Origin: an uncultured Lachnospiraceae bacterium
GTDB lineage: Bacteria; Bacillota; Clostridia; Lachnospirales; Lachnospiraceae
NCBI GenBank assembly: GCA_910588755.1
Contig: CAJUQZ010000095.1
Location: forward strand, 1-17,095
Direction of reading: 5' to 3'
Length of the DNA: 17,095 nt
The notes below the pieces were generated by a model, which was given only the letters and a program-made list of their open reading frames with translations, was not told the DNA's origin and ran no database searches. Both the position numbers and the translations under genes were made by a program. Positions 1 through 6,439 of this stretch are shown here, piece after piece. Positions within the stretch are counted from its first letter, which is position 1. Each line of letters begins with the position of its first letter.

Positions 1-1
1 G

Positions 2-22
2 GAAATTTTTGAAGCCTTATAG
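2..22 (+). CDS. 3' end of an upstream gene (partial)
   Basis: The first bases read in frame 2 as E-I-F-E-A-L followed by a TAG stop at 20-22. The stop lies about 50 bases before the next well-formed start at 76, so this may be the tail of a plus-strand gene that begins outside the window. Six residues are too few to recognise a family, and the call rests only on reading frame and position. Confidence 0.3.
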   Translation, partial: EIFEAL

Positions 23-75
23 AACAAGGGGTTCGAGTTTCCGAGAGCACACTTAGATAACAAGGAGGTGAGTAC

Positions 76-288
76 ATGGATAAAGAGAGTGAGGGCTCTA
101 AAAAGCAAGAATTAGAAGCATTTTCCGAAAAGGAAGTTTTCAAAAATGAAAAGGGAATTGTATTAGAAATGACAATAAAAGCTGATTGCATCACATCAGA
201 AGATATGAGGGAAACAATCAGCTTTATTGCTCAAAGCTCACGAAAATTTTATCTGCACATGGCGGAAAAAATCAATAATATGCTTTGA
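76..288 (+). CDS. Hypothetical small phage protein, 70 aa
   Basis: I do not recognise this protein. It is short, charged and probably mostly helical, with a Lys/Glu-rich first half and an ordered-looking second half (around residues 35-65, containing SEDMRETISFIAQSS). The start is well supported by AAGGAGGTGA ending about 5 bases before ATG. No membrane segment or cysteine motif is visible. Its last 17 bases overlap the end of a minus-strand gene (272-553), so the two are convergent without an obvious terminator between them. It is probably part of the phage's early or lysogeny region. Confidence 0.72.
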   Translation: MDKESEGSKKQELEAFSEKEVFKNEKGIVLEMTIKADCITSEDMRETISFIAQSSRKFYLHMAEKINNML

Positions 289-553
289 GTAATTCTGGTT
301 TGCCTTCATAACGGTCGTAGGAGATCTTGATGATTTGGTATTCTTCCAATCCATCAACTGTACGTAAAATGTTGCCAGTTGAAATTTGTGGTTGGTCGCT
401 CATTTTAAATCCGATGTATGGTCCATCTTCGTCACTGTTGGAAAGACCTTGGTAGGTGCCAATCACATTGTTGTTGTTCAGTACATTGTATTCCAAGACT
501 TCCATTGCGAAGTCATTAAAATACATATCTACTGGAATAGGCAAGTATCCCAT
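272..553 (-). CDS. Hypothetical minus-strand protein, 93 aa
   Basis: This reading frame runs against almost all other genes. I chose the ATG at 553 rather than the more upstream ATG at 736 because AGAAAGGA lies about 9 bases before it, and because the extra 61 upstream residues are hydrophobic, overlap the next plus-strand gene and look like antisense shadow. The 93-residue product has a plausible globular composition (for example VDMYFNDFAMEVLEYNV and the later DGPYIGFKMSDQPQIS), no signal peptide and no membrane segment. I do not recognise the family. A minus-strand promoter fits just upstream. Antisense genes in phage early regions are often lysogeny, immunity or moron genes; here that is inference from orientation only. 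Confidence 0.62.
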   Translation of the reverse strand: MGYLPIPVDMYFNDFAMEVLEYNVLNNNNVIGTYQGLSNSDEDGPYIGFKMSDQPQISTGNILRTVDGLEEYQIIKISYDRYEGKPELLKAYY

Positions 554-604
554 TGTTAAGTATCCTTTCTTTAGTACTTGGCTCTGGCGGGAGCCTGTAA
601 GGAC

Positions 605-633
605 AGTATAAGGGAAAAGATAGAAAAACACAA
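605..633 (-). promoter_or_regulatory. Candidate promoter for the minus-strand gene at 553
   Basis: Read on the minus strand, TTGTGT (628-633) and TATACT (605-610) are separated by exactly 17 bases, a good sigma-A-type pair. Transcription would start near 598. The roughly 45-base leader would contain a small hairpin, GGCTC (580-584) with GAGCC (591-595), before the AGAAAGGA ribosome binding site. The elements were identified by eye. Confidence 0.42.
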
Positions 634-680
634 TGGACAGCAGGTAGGAATTGTAATTAACAAAAAAAGGGGTGAGAAGA

Positions 681-944
681 ATGATGACATTAAAAGAAAA
701 GCAGCAGGAGGCAGAAAAAATCTTTGCAACATACATGGTACTGCCTGAGAAAGAGAAAATAATGCTGCTTGCGTATTCTACAGCGTTAAGGGATAGGGCT
801 CTATTAGATGAACAGGTGAAATCTGATCTGCCGAAAGCGCTTGAGAAAGTTACAGAGCTCTCGCACTATAACAGACAGCAGTTAGATGAGTATGAACAGT
901 TATTGAATCAGCCGATCAGCGAGCCGGAGCTGGCGGGGAAATAA
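681..944 (+). CDS. Hypothetical helical protein, 87 aa
   Basis: A short, highly charged and presumably all-helical protein that starts with M-M-T-L-K-E-K. The frame is open from a GTG at 672, but the ATG at 681 is preferred because AGGGGTGAG sits directly before it. No cysteine motif, signal peptide or membrane segment is seen. It is followed after 18 bases by another small gene with a nearly identical ribosome-binding arrangement (GGGGTGAGA), so the two are probably co-transcribed. Its size, charge and position would suit a small phage regulator, but I cannot assign a family. Confidence 0.68.
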   Translation: MMTLKEKQQEAEKIFATYMVLPEKEKIMLLAYSTALRDRALLDEQVKSDLPKALEKVTELSHYNRQQLDEYEQLLNQPISEPELAGK

Positions 945-962
945 GAGAGGGGTGAGAGTACT

Positions 963-1277
963 TTGACAGTAGTAGAAGAGAATTTGGAAAAGTTAGAAAT
1001 TAGAGTAGCAGCATTGGAAGCCCAGATAAATCAGCGAAAGGAAACAAGGGATGAAGTCCCCAAATATCCCAAGCGTATCATGCGGCTGAATGAACTGGTA
1101 AAGTTGGGATATACCAGGGAATACCTTATGAAACAATATAGGATAAAGGGGCAGAAATTTGCAAAAAAGCAGGATCCTATGTGCCGGAATAGTCCGATTA
1201 TATTTGACACGGAATTGTTCGAAAAACAGCAGCAGCGGCAGCAGGAAATAGAAAACCTGCAGATTAGGCGGGGCTGA
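963..1277 (+). CDS. Small DNA-binding protein, possibly excisionase-like, 104 aa
   Basis: Starts at TTG 963, preceded by GAGAGGGGTGAGAG. Residues 1-26 form a probable short coiled coil (EENLEKLEIRVAALEAQI). Residues 38-90 (containing LNELVKLGYTREYLMKQY and the later IIFDTELFEKQQ) look like the compact helix-turn-helix or winged-helix fold of small phage Xis/MerR-like proteins, in which a helix, a turn with GYT/S and a final strand-helix carry the DNA contacts. The tail is Gln/Arg rich. In a temperate phage carrying a tyrosine recombinase, an excisionase or transcription factor role would fit, but the gene lies about 10 kb from int. The function is inferred from fold-like pattern only. Confidence 0.6.
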   Translation: MTVVEENLEKLEIRVAALEAQINQRKETRDEVPKYPKRIMRLNELVKLGYTREYLMKQYRIKGQKFAKKQDPMCRNSPIIFDTELFEKQQQRQQEIENLQIRRG

Positions 1278-1280
1278 TTA

Positions 1281-1318
1281 TGTGCCGGATAGTCTGGCTG
1301 CGCCTCATGCGCGGCACA
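1281..1318. repeat. Inverted repeat; third copy of the GC-rich palindromic element
   Basis: TGTGCCG (1281-1287) pairs perfectly with CGGCACA (1312-1318). The right half, GCGCCTCATGCGCGGCACA (1300-1318), matches 17 of 19 bases of the element at 2045-2063 upstream of rep. It starts three bases after the stop of the preceding gene. No T-tract follows, so a simple terminator is unlikely. It is best read as another copy of the element described at 2045-2154. Confidence 0.6.
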
Positions 1319-1352
1319 ACAAGTTATTGCCACAGGTAAGAGGTGAGTAAGA

Positions 1353-1523
1353 ATGTATATTTCAAATATGTATGAATTAGGGAAAATGGTGGAATATGTG
1401 TATATACCACAAAAAGATCGCCAGGAGAGAACAAGAAAGCGCAGGAATAGAAGAAACTCCTGTCAATCTTTGAAAGGTTCAAATATTGACAGGAGTAAAG
1501 CACTACCTCATATAAAGATTTAA
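1353..1523 (+). CDS. Possible small basic peptide, 56 aa
   Basis: ATG 1353 is preceded by AGAGGTGAG with 5-6 bases of spacing, a good ribosome binding site like those of the two genes before it. The frame runs to TAA at 1521. The first 20 residues look protein-like (MYISNMYELGKMVEYVYIPQ) and the middle is very basic (RTRKRRNRR). However, the second half is encoded by the large hairpin at 1456-1496 and runs into the end of the minus-strand gene, so the C-terminus is suspicious. It may be a truncated remnant or a spurious frame with a fortuitous start. Confidence 0.33.
   Translation: MYISNMYELGKMVEYVYIPQKDRQERTRKRRNRRNSCQSLKGSNIDRSKALPHIKI
1456..1496 (-). terminator. Strong hairpin, probable terminator of the minus-strand gene
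   Basis: ACTCCTGTCAAT (1456-1467) and ATTGACAGGAGT (1485-1496) are perfect inverted repeats. Inside them TTTGAA (1469-1474) pairs with TTCAAA (1478-1483), giving an 18-bp stem with one mismatch and a 3-base loop. On the minus strand it lies 6 bases after the stop of the gene at 1503-1925 and is followed by a pyrimidine-rich TTCTTCT stretch. The U-tract is imperfect, so it could also stabilise the transcript end or block transcription from either side. Confidence 0.55.
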
Positions 1524-1925
1524 AAATTTACCTATTTTAGCTTGTAAATTCCTACAGTTTACAGAAGACTTTTTAATTTCATCTTTTGCTTCAGGAGGAC
1601 ATGATTTATCAGCGGAACACTCTTTAAAATACTCTAAAGCATTAGTAAGTGCATGGTGAATGGTGGCCAACTCTTGGAATGAGACGCCATAGCAGGCCTT
1701 ATTTGTTGGAATGGAGCATTTTGATATATTTTGGTTATCTGGAATGGAGTTGATTTTTTCATATTCAATTGACCATTCTGGATTATCTGGATCGGGAGCA
1801 GAAAAGAGAAGGGAACCAGAGTTCTCGTCATCATCCAGAAGTTCAGAAATATCTGCATAAATAAAACCATCAGTAATTATGTTTGAAACAGTATCAAGTA
1901 CTTCGATTAAGTTGTATAGAGCCAT
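1503..1925 (-). CDS. Hypothetical minus-strand protein, 140 aa
   Basis: I do not recognise this gene. The start at 1925 is supported by AGAAAGGAG about 7 bases upstream on the minus strand. The protein is acidic in its first half, with an Asp/Glu cluster near residues 27-36 and PDPDNPEW near 44-51. It has a helical C-terminal half with four cysteines spread over residues 79-123 (AC, EC, SC, NC), not in a zinc-ribbon spacing. There is no signal peptide or membrane segment. It forms a self-contained unit: own ribosome binding site, a strong hairpin just after the stop, and orientation opposite to its neighbours. That pattern is typical of a moron or lysogenic-conversion gene, but no function can be read from the sequence. 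Confidence 0.7.
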   Translation of the reverse strand: MALYNLIEVLDTVSNIITDGFIYADISELLDDDENSGSLLFSAPDPDNPEWSIEYEKINSIPDNQNISKCSIPTNKACYGVSFQELATIHHALTNALEYFKECSADKSCPPEAKDEIKKSSVNCRNLQAKIGKFLNLYMR

Positions 1926-2044
1926 AAGAAATCTCCTTTCTTTTATACTGGGATTATTGACGCAGCCTACAAGAATAGTATAAGAAAATGGAAAAAGACA
2001 ACATAAATAACATTATGATGAATACAATAAGTTTACTTTTCAGG

Positions 2045-2154
2045 GTGCCTCCTGCGCGGCACATATGTTGAGTGTGCCGCGACTGATCTAATTCTTCTAA
2101 AATTCCATAAGCGGACACAGGGCGCAATGTCTCTGTGTGCCGCGCAGGGGGCAC
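2045..2154. repeat. Palindrome cluster upstream of rep; candidate replication origin
   Basis: GTGCCTCCTGCGCGGCACA (2045-2063) and its inverted partner TGTGCCGCGCAGGGGGCAC (2136-2154) match in 18 of 19 bases. The left arm can also form a local hairpin: CGCGGCACA (2055-2063) pairs perfectly with TGTGCCGCG (2073-2081) across a 9-base loop. On the right, ACACAG (2115-2120) pairs with CTGTGT (2133-2138), extended by GCGG and CCGC with one bulged base. The region can therefore switch between two local hairpins and one long-range stem. It is non-coding and lies about 250 bases before the HUH initiator gene. Such structures are typical of rolling-circle double- or single-strand origins. The structure is seen; the origin role is inferred. 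The rest of 1926-2406 holds no gene I can support. Confidence 0.55.
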
Positions 2155-2257
2155 AATGGACAAGCAGTATAAGGGTAAATGACAAGACATTGGTATAGTG
2201 TTTTTATTTTTTACCTTTTTAGGGAAAAACGAATGGAAGTTGCAGCATATGGCGACT

Positions 2258-2338
2258 GTATTTTAAAGTGTTATAATCGCAGTACTATAACTAGCAAGTA
2301 CTACCGCGACACGATATAGGAAGTACACACTAAAATAC
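2258..2338 (+). promoter_or_regulatory. rep operon promoter inside a long imperfect inverted repeat
   Basis: An extended -10 promoter, TG-T-TATAAT (2269-2277), lies about 130 bases before rep, with no clear -35. It overlaps the left arm of an inverted repeat: GTATTTTAAAGTGT (2258-2271) against ACACACTAAAATAC (2325-2338), 12 of 14 bases. Between the arms AGTAC occurs at 2281, 2297 and 2322, twice as the palindrome AGTACT. Repeats over and after a promoter suggest an operator, perhaps autoregulation by Rep, ParA or ParB, or a further part of the origin. Confidence 0.5.
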
Positions 2339-2406
2339 GGCAAAATCAAGGCATGGACAGCCTTTTGGAAACAGTATAACTATATTAAAGATAGGGGAGC
2401 CGCACG

Positions 2407-3222
2407 ATGGCGTATACAAAAAAAACATATGATATGGGTGACATAGTGGATTATGAATATAGTTTCGCCGGAAATTATGGTGCGAAGGGAGAGAAGAGGG
2501 CGGCACGGGTGAAGGCGACTCCCGAACAGGTTGCAAGACAGAACCTGACCAATAAGGCGAAGCGGGTGCGCCGGATCATAATACTGAACTTCCACCCCTG
2601 GGATCTGTGGTTAACGCTGAAATATCCAAGGGGCACCAGAAAAACGTCAAAGGAAGTACTAAAAGATGTACAGGACTGGACGGACAAACTCCGCGAAAGG
2701 TATAAAAGGGCGGGGGAGCAGCTAAAATGGATACGCCGGATCGAGATCGGAAAATACGGCGGCATTCATGTACATATACTGGTCAATCGTGCCAGGACGA
2801 TACAGAATGTTGACCTGGTCTGCAAGGAGCTGTGGGGAAGGGCAGGAATTAATTTTCAAAGTCTGAAAGAAGAGGGCGGTTATGAACAGCTTGCAGACTA
2901 TCTGACCAAGAAGGGCAAGGACGATGAGGTGGAAGGACAGCTGAGCTTCCTGCCGGAAGAGGACAGGAAGAGGTGTCTTAGGTATTCCACCAGCAAGAAC
3001 CTGATACGTCCCGAAGATGTGTTTGATAAGAATGACAAAAAAAGATACAGCCACTGGACGATGCGGAAGATTATTCAGGAGGGACCAAAGCCAAGGGAAG
3101 GATTCTATATTGATAAGAACAGTATTCGAACGGGAATCAATCCGTTTACGGGCATGAGCTATTTTTATTACACGGAGATCAGGATAAGGAACAAGTGGGA
3201 GACTGCAGACAAGTGTGGATAG
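2407..3222 (+). CDS. rep: HUH-type rolling-circle replication initiator
   Basis: Probable Rep endonuclease that nicks one strand at the origin through an active-site tyrosine to start rolling-circle synthesis. The three Rep motifs appear in order: motif I, WLTLKYP (residues 68-74); motif II, the metal-binding HUH, GGIHVHILVN (118-127, His121 and His123); motif III, YEQLADYLTKKGK (159-171), where Tyr165 is the likely nucleophile and Tyr159 a possible second one, with Lys168/169 nearby. The C-terminal about 100 residues are basic. ATG 2407 follows AGGGGAG with 7 bases of spacing. At 271 residues it is the size of compact plasmid or phage Reps. It is followed by parA after 34 bases, and candidate origin hairpins lie upstream. 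A relaxase is less likely because of the small size and lack of mobilisation genes. Confidence 0.78.
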   Translation: MAYTKKTYDMGDIVDYEYSFAGNYGAKGEKRAARVKATPEQVARQNLTNKAKRVRRIIILNFHPWDLWLTLKYPRGTRKTSKEVLKDVQDWTDKLRERYKRAGEQLKWIRRIEIGKYGGIHVHILVNRARTIQNVDLVCKELWGRAGINFQSLKEEGGYEQLADYLTKKGKDDEVEGQLSFLPEEDRKRCLRYSTSKNLIRPEDVFDKNDKKRYSHWTMRKIIQEGPKPREGFYIDKNSIRTGINPFTGMSYFYYTEIRIRNKWETADKCG

Positions 3223-3256
3223 GTGACAATATTGGAAGAATGGAGGAGATAGAGAA

Positions 3257-4024
3257 GTGAAAGTAATAGCAGTAAGTAATTACAAGGGGGGCTGTGCCAA
3301 GACGACAACCGCGGTGAACCTGGCATATGACCTGGCAGCAGGGGAGGGAAAGCGTGTGTTGCTCATTGACGCTGATCCCCAAGGAAATGCAAGCTATGTC
3401 CTGTGGAAGTACAATCCGAACGCGCATACGCTTATGGGCATATATGGTGGAAAATCTATAAAAAGCCTGATAAGGCGCAGCAAATACGGGAACCTGGATA
3501 TGGTGCCGTCAATGACGGAACTGGAACGTGTCAACAGGGAAGCCAGTATGCGCGGACTGGATCCCAACGGGCTCCGCAGGCAGATTGACAGTATAGAGGA
3601 CAGATATGACTACGTGGTTATAGACTGCCAGCCAACCATGCAGTTCCTGACATTGAGCGCGCTGTATGCTGCAGATCTGGTGATAATCCCATTTAAGGCA
3701 GCAGCATTCTGCATTAACGGGCTAGAGCTTATGCGGGATTACCTGGAAGATGCCGCCCAGAAACGAAAATATGCACCAGCTCTCAATTATGCCTGTCTCC
3801 TTACAATGTTTTCCGGCAGGACAAAAAGCCTGAACAGGGTCATGGATCTGGTAGAACAGGATACATATACTATTTTTGACACAATGATAAGCTTTTCAGC
3901 AGTATGCGAAAATGCAGAGGATAAGAAGATCAGGAAACCGCTATTGAAACACCGGAAAAACAGCAAAGTGGCAGCAGACTATCTGGAACTGACAAAAGAA
4001 ATCCTGTCTGTGATTGAGGGGTGA
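3257..4024 (+). CDS. parA: ParA-family partition ATPase
   Basis: A 255-residue ParA/Soj-like ATPase, which would use ATP-dependent DNA binding over the nucleoid to distribute copies of the element, working with ParB. The deviant Walker A KGGCAKTT is at residues 10-17, with the signature lysines Lys10 and Lys15. The A' motif LLIDADPQGN is at 35-44 and Walker B VVIDCQP at 120-126. There is no N-terminal HTH extension, so it resembles the chromosomal/Soj-type small ParAs rather than P1-type ParA. It starts with GTG 3257, with GGAGGAG about 8 bases upstream. It is co-directional with rep, and its stop lies within the ribosome binding region of parB, consistent with translational coupling. Confidence 0.9.
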   Translation: MKVIAVSNYKGGCAKTTTAVNLAYDLAAGEGKRVLLIDADPQGNASYVLWKYNPNAHTLMGIYGGKSIKSLIRRSKYGNLDMVPSMTELERVNREASMRGLDPNGLRRQIDSIEDRYDYVVIDCQPTMQFLTLSALYAADLVIIPFKAAAFCINGLELMRDYLEDAAQKRKYAPALNYACLLTMFSGRTKSLNRVMDLVEQDTYTIFDTMISFSAVCENAEDKKIRKPLLKHRKNSKVAADYLELTKEILSVIEG

Positions 4025-4028
4025 TGTT

Positions 4029-5564
4029 ATGGGGAGTCTTAGCAGACTGATAAAGGAAAAAGGCGGGGAACTGGGGGAGGCCAGGGCTGGCCAGGTCAGG
4101 GTACAGCAGATACATTACACCAAGTTAAAAGAATCTGCCCTGAATTTTTATACCAGAAGTGACAAGGATGTGGAGGAGCTTGCAGACACCATGCTCATCG
4201 CGGGCGGAATCCTGCAGCCGCTCATCGTCAGGAAAACCGACATGAGCGAGTATGAAATACTGGCCGGACATAAGCGCAGGCGTGCCAGTGTCTATAATGT
4301 GGAGCGCGGATATAAGGAGTTTGAATTTCTTCCGTGCATCGTGATCGACATGGGCGGACTGATGGCGAAAAAGATATCCGAGAGGATACTTGCAGAGCAG
4401 GGTGGTATCGGGGACGACAGGCTGCTTGACATGATAGCTGAATACATAGTGATTTGCACGAACAGCACAGCAAGCGAGAGCAGCAGTTATGAGAAAATGA
4501 TGCAGGCAGTAAGGCTTTCGGAGATTCTTCCGGCGATGCTGGAGAACGAAGAACTGAAAGGTCGCGCCCTGCGTGCGGAAATTGCAAAAGAACTGAAATG
4601 TGGAGATGGCCAGGTTGGCAGGTATCAGAGTATCTACAACAATCTCGTGCCGGAAGCGATGGAGCGGTTTCGGGATAACAAGATGACTTTTTCAACAGCC
4701 TGCGCCCTGGCCGGACTTGACCATGACCAGCAGTATGCGGCTCTGGAAAAACAGCAGATTACTACTGCTGACATTGAACATTTTAAGCAGGAAAGAAACA
4801 GGGAAACCGTGTCCAACATGGACACCGGAAAAGCGCCCGGTACAGTTTTTACGGATAAAAAAAGGGCAGGGGAAACCGTGTCCAACATGGACACCGATAA
4901 CGGGCAGCCGACGGCGAAACCAACTGTAACTGATAATGGGGATAAAAGGATAAGTGATGCAGAAGAAGACATATGCCGTGTGTTCAGCCTGACATTTGAT
5001 GCTGCAGATTCCGGTTTTCCACGGGAGGTTACAGAGGAGCTTATAAGTTTCATGAAAAATGCAGGCGCACATGTATCCATGCTGACAGATATTTTTGACA
5101 AGGCACTGCCGTTTGAGAATGACCATATAAGGATTGAGCGTATCGCCGGGTATACAATATATTTTAAAGAAACGCATGAGAAAATAGGTGTTGCACTGTG
5201 GCCGTTCTGGCGCGTCTTTGCAGGTAAATACCGTTTTCATGGGAACAGGGCAGCAGAAGGGGATTTAGGGCAGGCAGCAGAAGGCGGTGATGAAGGCAGC
5301 CCGGCAGCAGTGGTAAATGAAGAAAACAAAAAAACTGCTGCCAGTGAAGGAACAAAAACCATACAGTCATACAGCGTAGGTTATACCATGGAAGAAGTAC
5401 AGCAGGTTTATAACGAACAGATATCGACAATTCAACAGATTGAGAGGATAAGAAAGTTTGGGGATCTGTCAGGGGAGGACGAGTTGCAGTATAGGAAGGC
5501 CAGAATAATCCGGGACGGAATGACATATATCCTGGAAGCATTTAAGGAGGGAACCATATGTTGA
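4029..5564 (+). CDS. parB: ParB-family partition protein
   Basis: A 511-residue ParB/Spo0J-like centromere-binding protein paired with ParA. The N-terminal CTPase-like ParB domain shows GGILQPLIVRK (59-69) and YEILAGHKRRRASVY (75-89), the GERRRRA-type box. An HTH follows at about 178-205 (RAEIAKELKCGDGQVGRYQ). Residues 250-310 form a low-complexity linker with the octapeptide ETVSNMDT twice (259-266 and 282-289). The C-terminal 200 residues include a Gly/Ala-rich linker and a final helix-rich segment, probably for dimerisation. It is longer than typical Spo0J (about 280 aa). ATG 4029 is chosen over TTG 4014 because GAGGGG precedes it with 7-8 bases. The duplicated octapeptide is encoded by identical DNA; see the repeat entry. 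Confidence 0.85.
   Translation: MGSLSRLIKEKGGELGEARAGQVRVQQIHYTKLKESALNFYTRSDKDVEELADTMLIAGGILQPLIVRKTDMSEYEILAGHKRRRASVYNVERGYKEFEFLPCIVIDMGGLMAKKISERILAEQGGIGDDRLLDMIAEYIVICTNSTASESSSYEKMMQAVRLSEILPAMLENEELKGRALRAEIAKELKCGDGQVGRYQSIYNNLVPEAMERFRDNKMTFSTACALAGLDHDQQYAALEKQQITTADIEHFKQERNRETVSNMDTGKAPGTVFTDKKRAGETVSNMDTDNGQPTAKPTVTDNGDKRISDAEEDICRVFSLTFDAADSGFPREVTEELISFMKNAGAHVSMLTDIFDKALPFENDHIRIERIAGYTIYFKETHEKIGVALWPFWRVFAGKYRFHGNRAAEGDLGQAAEGGDEGSPAAVVNEENKKTAASEGTKTIQSYSVGYTMEEVQQVYNEQISTIQQIERIRKFGDLSGEDELQYRKARIIRDGMTYILEAFKEGTIC
4801..4896. repeat. 27-bp direct repeat with quasi-palindrome inside parB; candidate parS
   Basis: An identical 27-bp stretch occurs at 4801-4827 and 4870-4896. 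Each contains GTGTCCAACATGGACAC (4809-4825 and 4878-4894), with 7-bp arms GTGTCCA and TGGACAC around ACA. The copies are 69 bp (23 codons) apart and in frame, so both encode ETVSNMDT with every codon identical. ParB proteins often bind palindromic sites in or near their own genes, so these are candidate partition sites. The palindrome is seen; the ParB-binding role is inferred. Confidence 0.6.
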
Positions 5565-5992
5565 GGGACATCATAGAGGACTGGAAAAAACAGGGCGGGG
5601 ATTGCGAGACTGTCACGGTATATTGCCCATACTGCCATCAGGGAATGGCGGCGGAAGCGACTCCTGATATTGTAAGGAATGAAGAACTTTTAAATGAGCT
5701 TGCCACAGAAACATGCCAGTGTCCGGAAGCACAGTATGAGACGAAACGGAAGCAGCGGGTTGAGAGTGTCGACGAGAAAGTAAATGCGCTGCTTGGAAAA
5801 GAATCCGGTTCCTCGGTAGACGAAGAGATTCTGGATCTGATCAAGGCTATGTCAATACATATCTGTTACGGGAAAATCAAAAAAATGAGTATCCAGATCA
5901 GCCAGGAGGCGAAAGTAAGCATCAGCATGGATGCTAATGGACTGTTGGATATCAAAAAGGAGATCAAGAACGTGTCCCGCCAGAAGATTTAG
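5558..5992 (+). CDS. Hypothetical protein with an N-terminal zinc-ribbon-like motif, 144 aa
   Basis: ATG 5558 overlaps the parB stop and follows AAGGAGGG by 7 bases, so it is clearly translated and coupled to parB. Residues 23-26 (CPYC) and 53-55 (CQC) could make a four-cysteine zinc site. The middle is a charged helix (ETKRKQRVESVDEKVNALL), and the C-terminal third has alternating hydrophobic residues typical of strands (KMSIQISQEAKVSISMDANG). This layout is common in uncharacterised phage early proteins of Clostridia. The tight link to parAB could mean a role in replication or partition, but no function can be assigned. Confidence 0.75.
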   Translation: MLRDIIEDWKKQGGDCETVTVYCPYCHQGMAAEATPDIVRNEELLNELATETCQCPEAQYETKRKQRVESVDEKVNALLGKESGSSVDEEILDLIKAMSIHICYGKIKKMSIQISQEAKVSISMDANGLLDIKKEIKNVSRQKI

Positions 5993-6004
5993 GGAGGAGA
6001 ACCG

Positions 6005-6349
6005 ATGAATGCCAGCGAAGTGATCAAAAATCTTACTGAAATGATGATGATGGCCGACAATGAAAAAAGTTTTGTGACGTTAAATGAGGCATTAAAATTA
6101 ATCTCTGAAAAAGAACAGCATCAGGTATCTGTGCCATGCAGAATCGGAGACCGGCTGTATTCGATTGTTGGAGAGAAAGTTCATGCCTATGTGATAACTG
6201 GTTTTAGAATTGAACGGGAAATGGTATATATGGAGTCACAGGAGAGCATGTTGTTCCGTGAAGATAAAGTCGGTATTTATTATTTTTGGTCGCATGACCT
6301 GGCACAAAGAGAATTTGATAAAAAGCGGAGAAAAAAAGAGTCCTTTTGA
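6005..6349 (+). CDS. Hypothetical small phage protein, 114 aa
   Basis: ATG 6005 follows GGGAGGAG with 5 bases of spacing and lies 12 bases after the previous stop. The first 40 residues are helical, with a Met run (EMMMMADN). Residues 41-100 look like a small beta-barrel-type fold (VSVPCRIGDRLYSIVGEKVHAYVITGF continuing to GIYYFWSHDL), ending in a basic tail (KKRRKK). I recall the pattern 'PCRIGDxLYxI... V..Y.I.GF' from small Firmicute phage proteins of unknown function. No catalytic motif is seen. Confidence 0.7.
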   Translation: MNASEVIKNLTEMMMMADNEKSFVTLNEALKLISEKEQHQVSVPCRIGDRLYSIVGEKVHAYVITGFRIEREMVYMESQESMLFREDKVGIYYFWSHDLAQREFDKKRRKKESF

Positions 6350-6400
6350 CTTATGTAAAAAGGGTTTTATATATCACAGCTACAAAGGGCCATGATAAAG

Positions 6401-6425
6401 CCATGCCCCTAAAAGGGGGGCATGG
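6401..6425. other. GC-rich hairpin between small phage genes
   Basis: CCATGCCCC (6401-6409) pairs with GGGGCATGG (6417-6425) across a 7-base loop. It lies in the 90-base gap after the gene ending at 6349, just before the GAAAGGAG ribosome binding site of the next gene. There is no T-tract after it, so intrinsic termination is unlikely. It may modulate translation of the next gene or stabilise the processed transcript. Confidence 0.4.
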
Positions 6426-6439
6426 GGAAAGGAGCAGAA

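Noticed and set aside
27..45. GGTTCGAG resembling a tRNA T-loop near the left end
   Set aside because: The flanking stem pairs poorly and no acceptor, D or anticodon arms are present upstream; not a tRNA, and too weak for an att site claim.
1954..2190. Minus-strand frame of 78 aa over the palindrome cluster
   Set aside because: Most of it is encoded by the inverted repeats, it has no convincing ribosome site, and its composition is not protein-like. I treat the region as non-coding.
6401..6425. Hairpin read as an intrinsic terminator
   Set aside because: No T-tract follows on the plus strand, and the next gene is very close with its own ribosome site.
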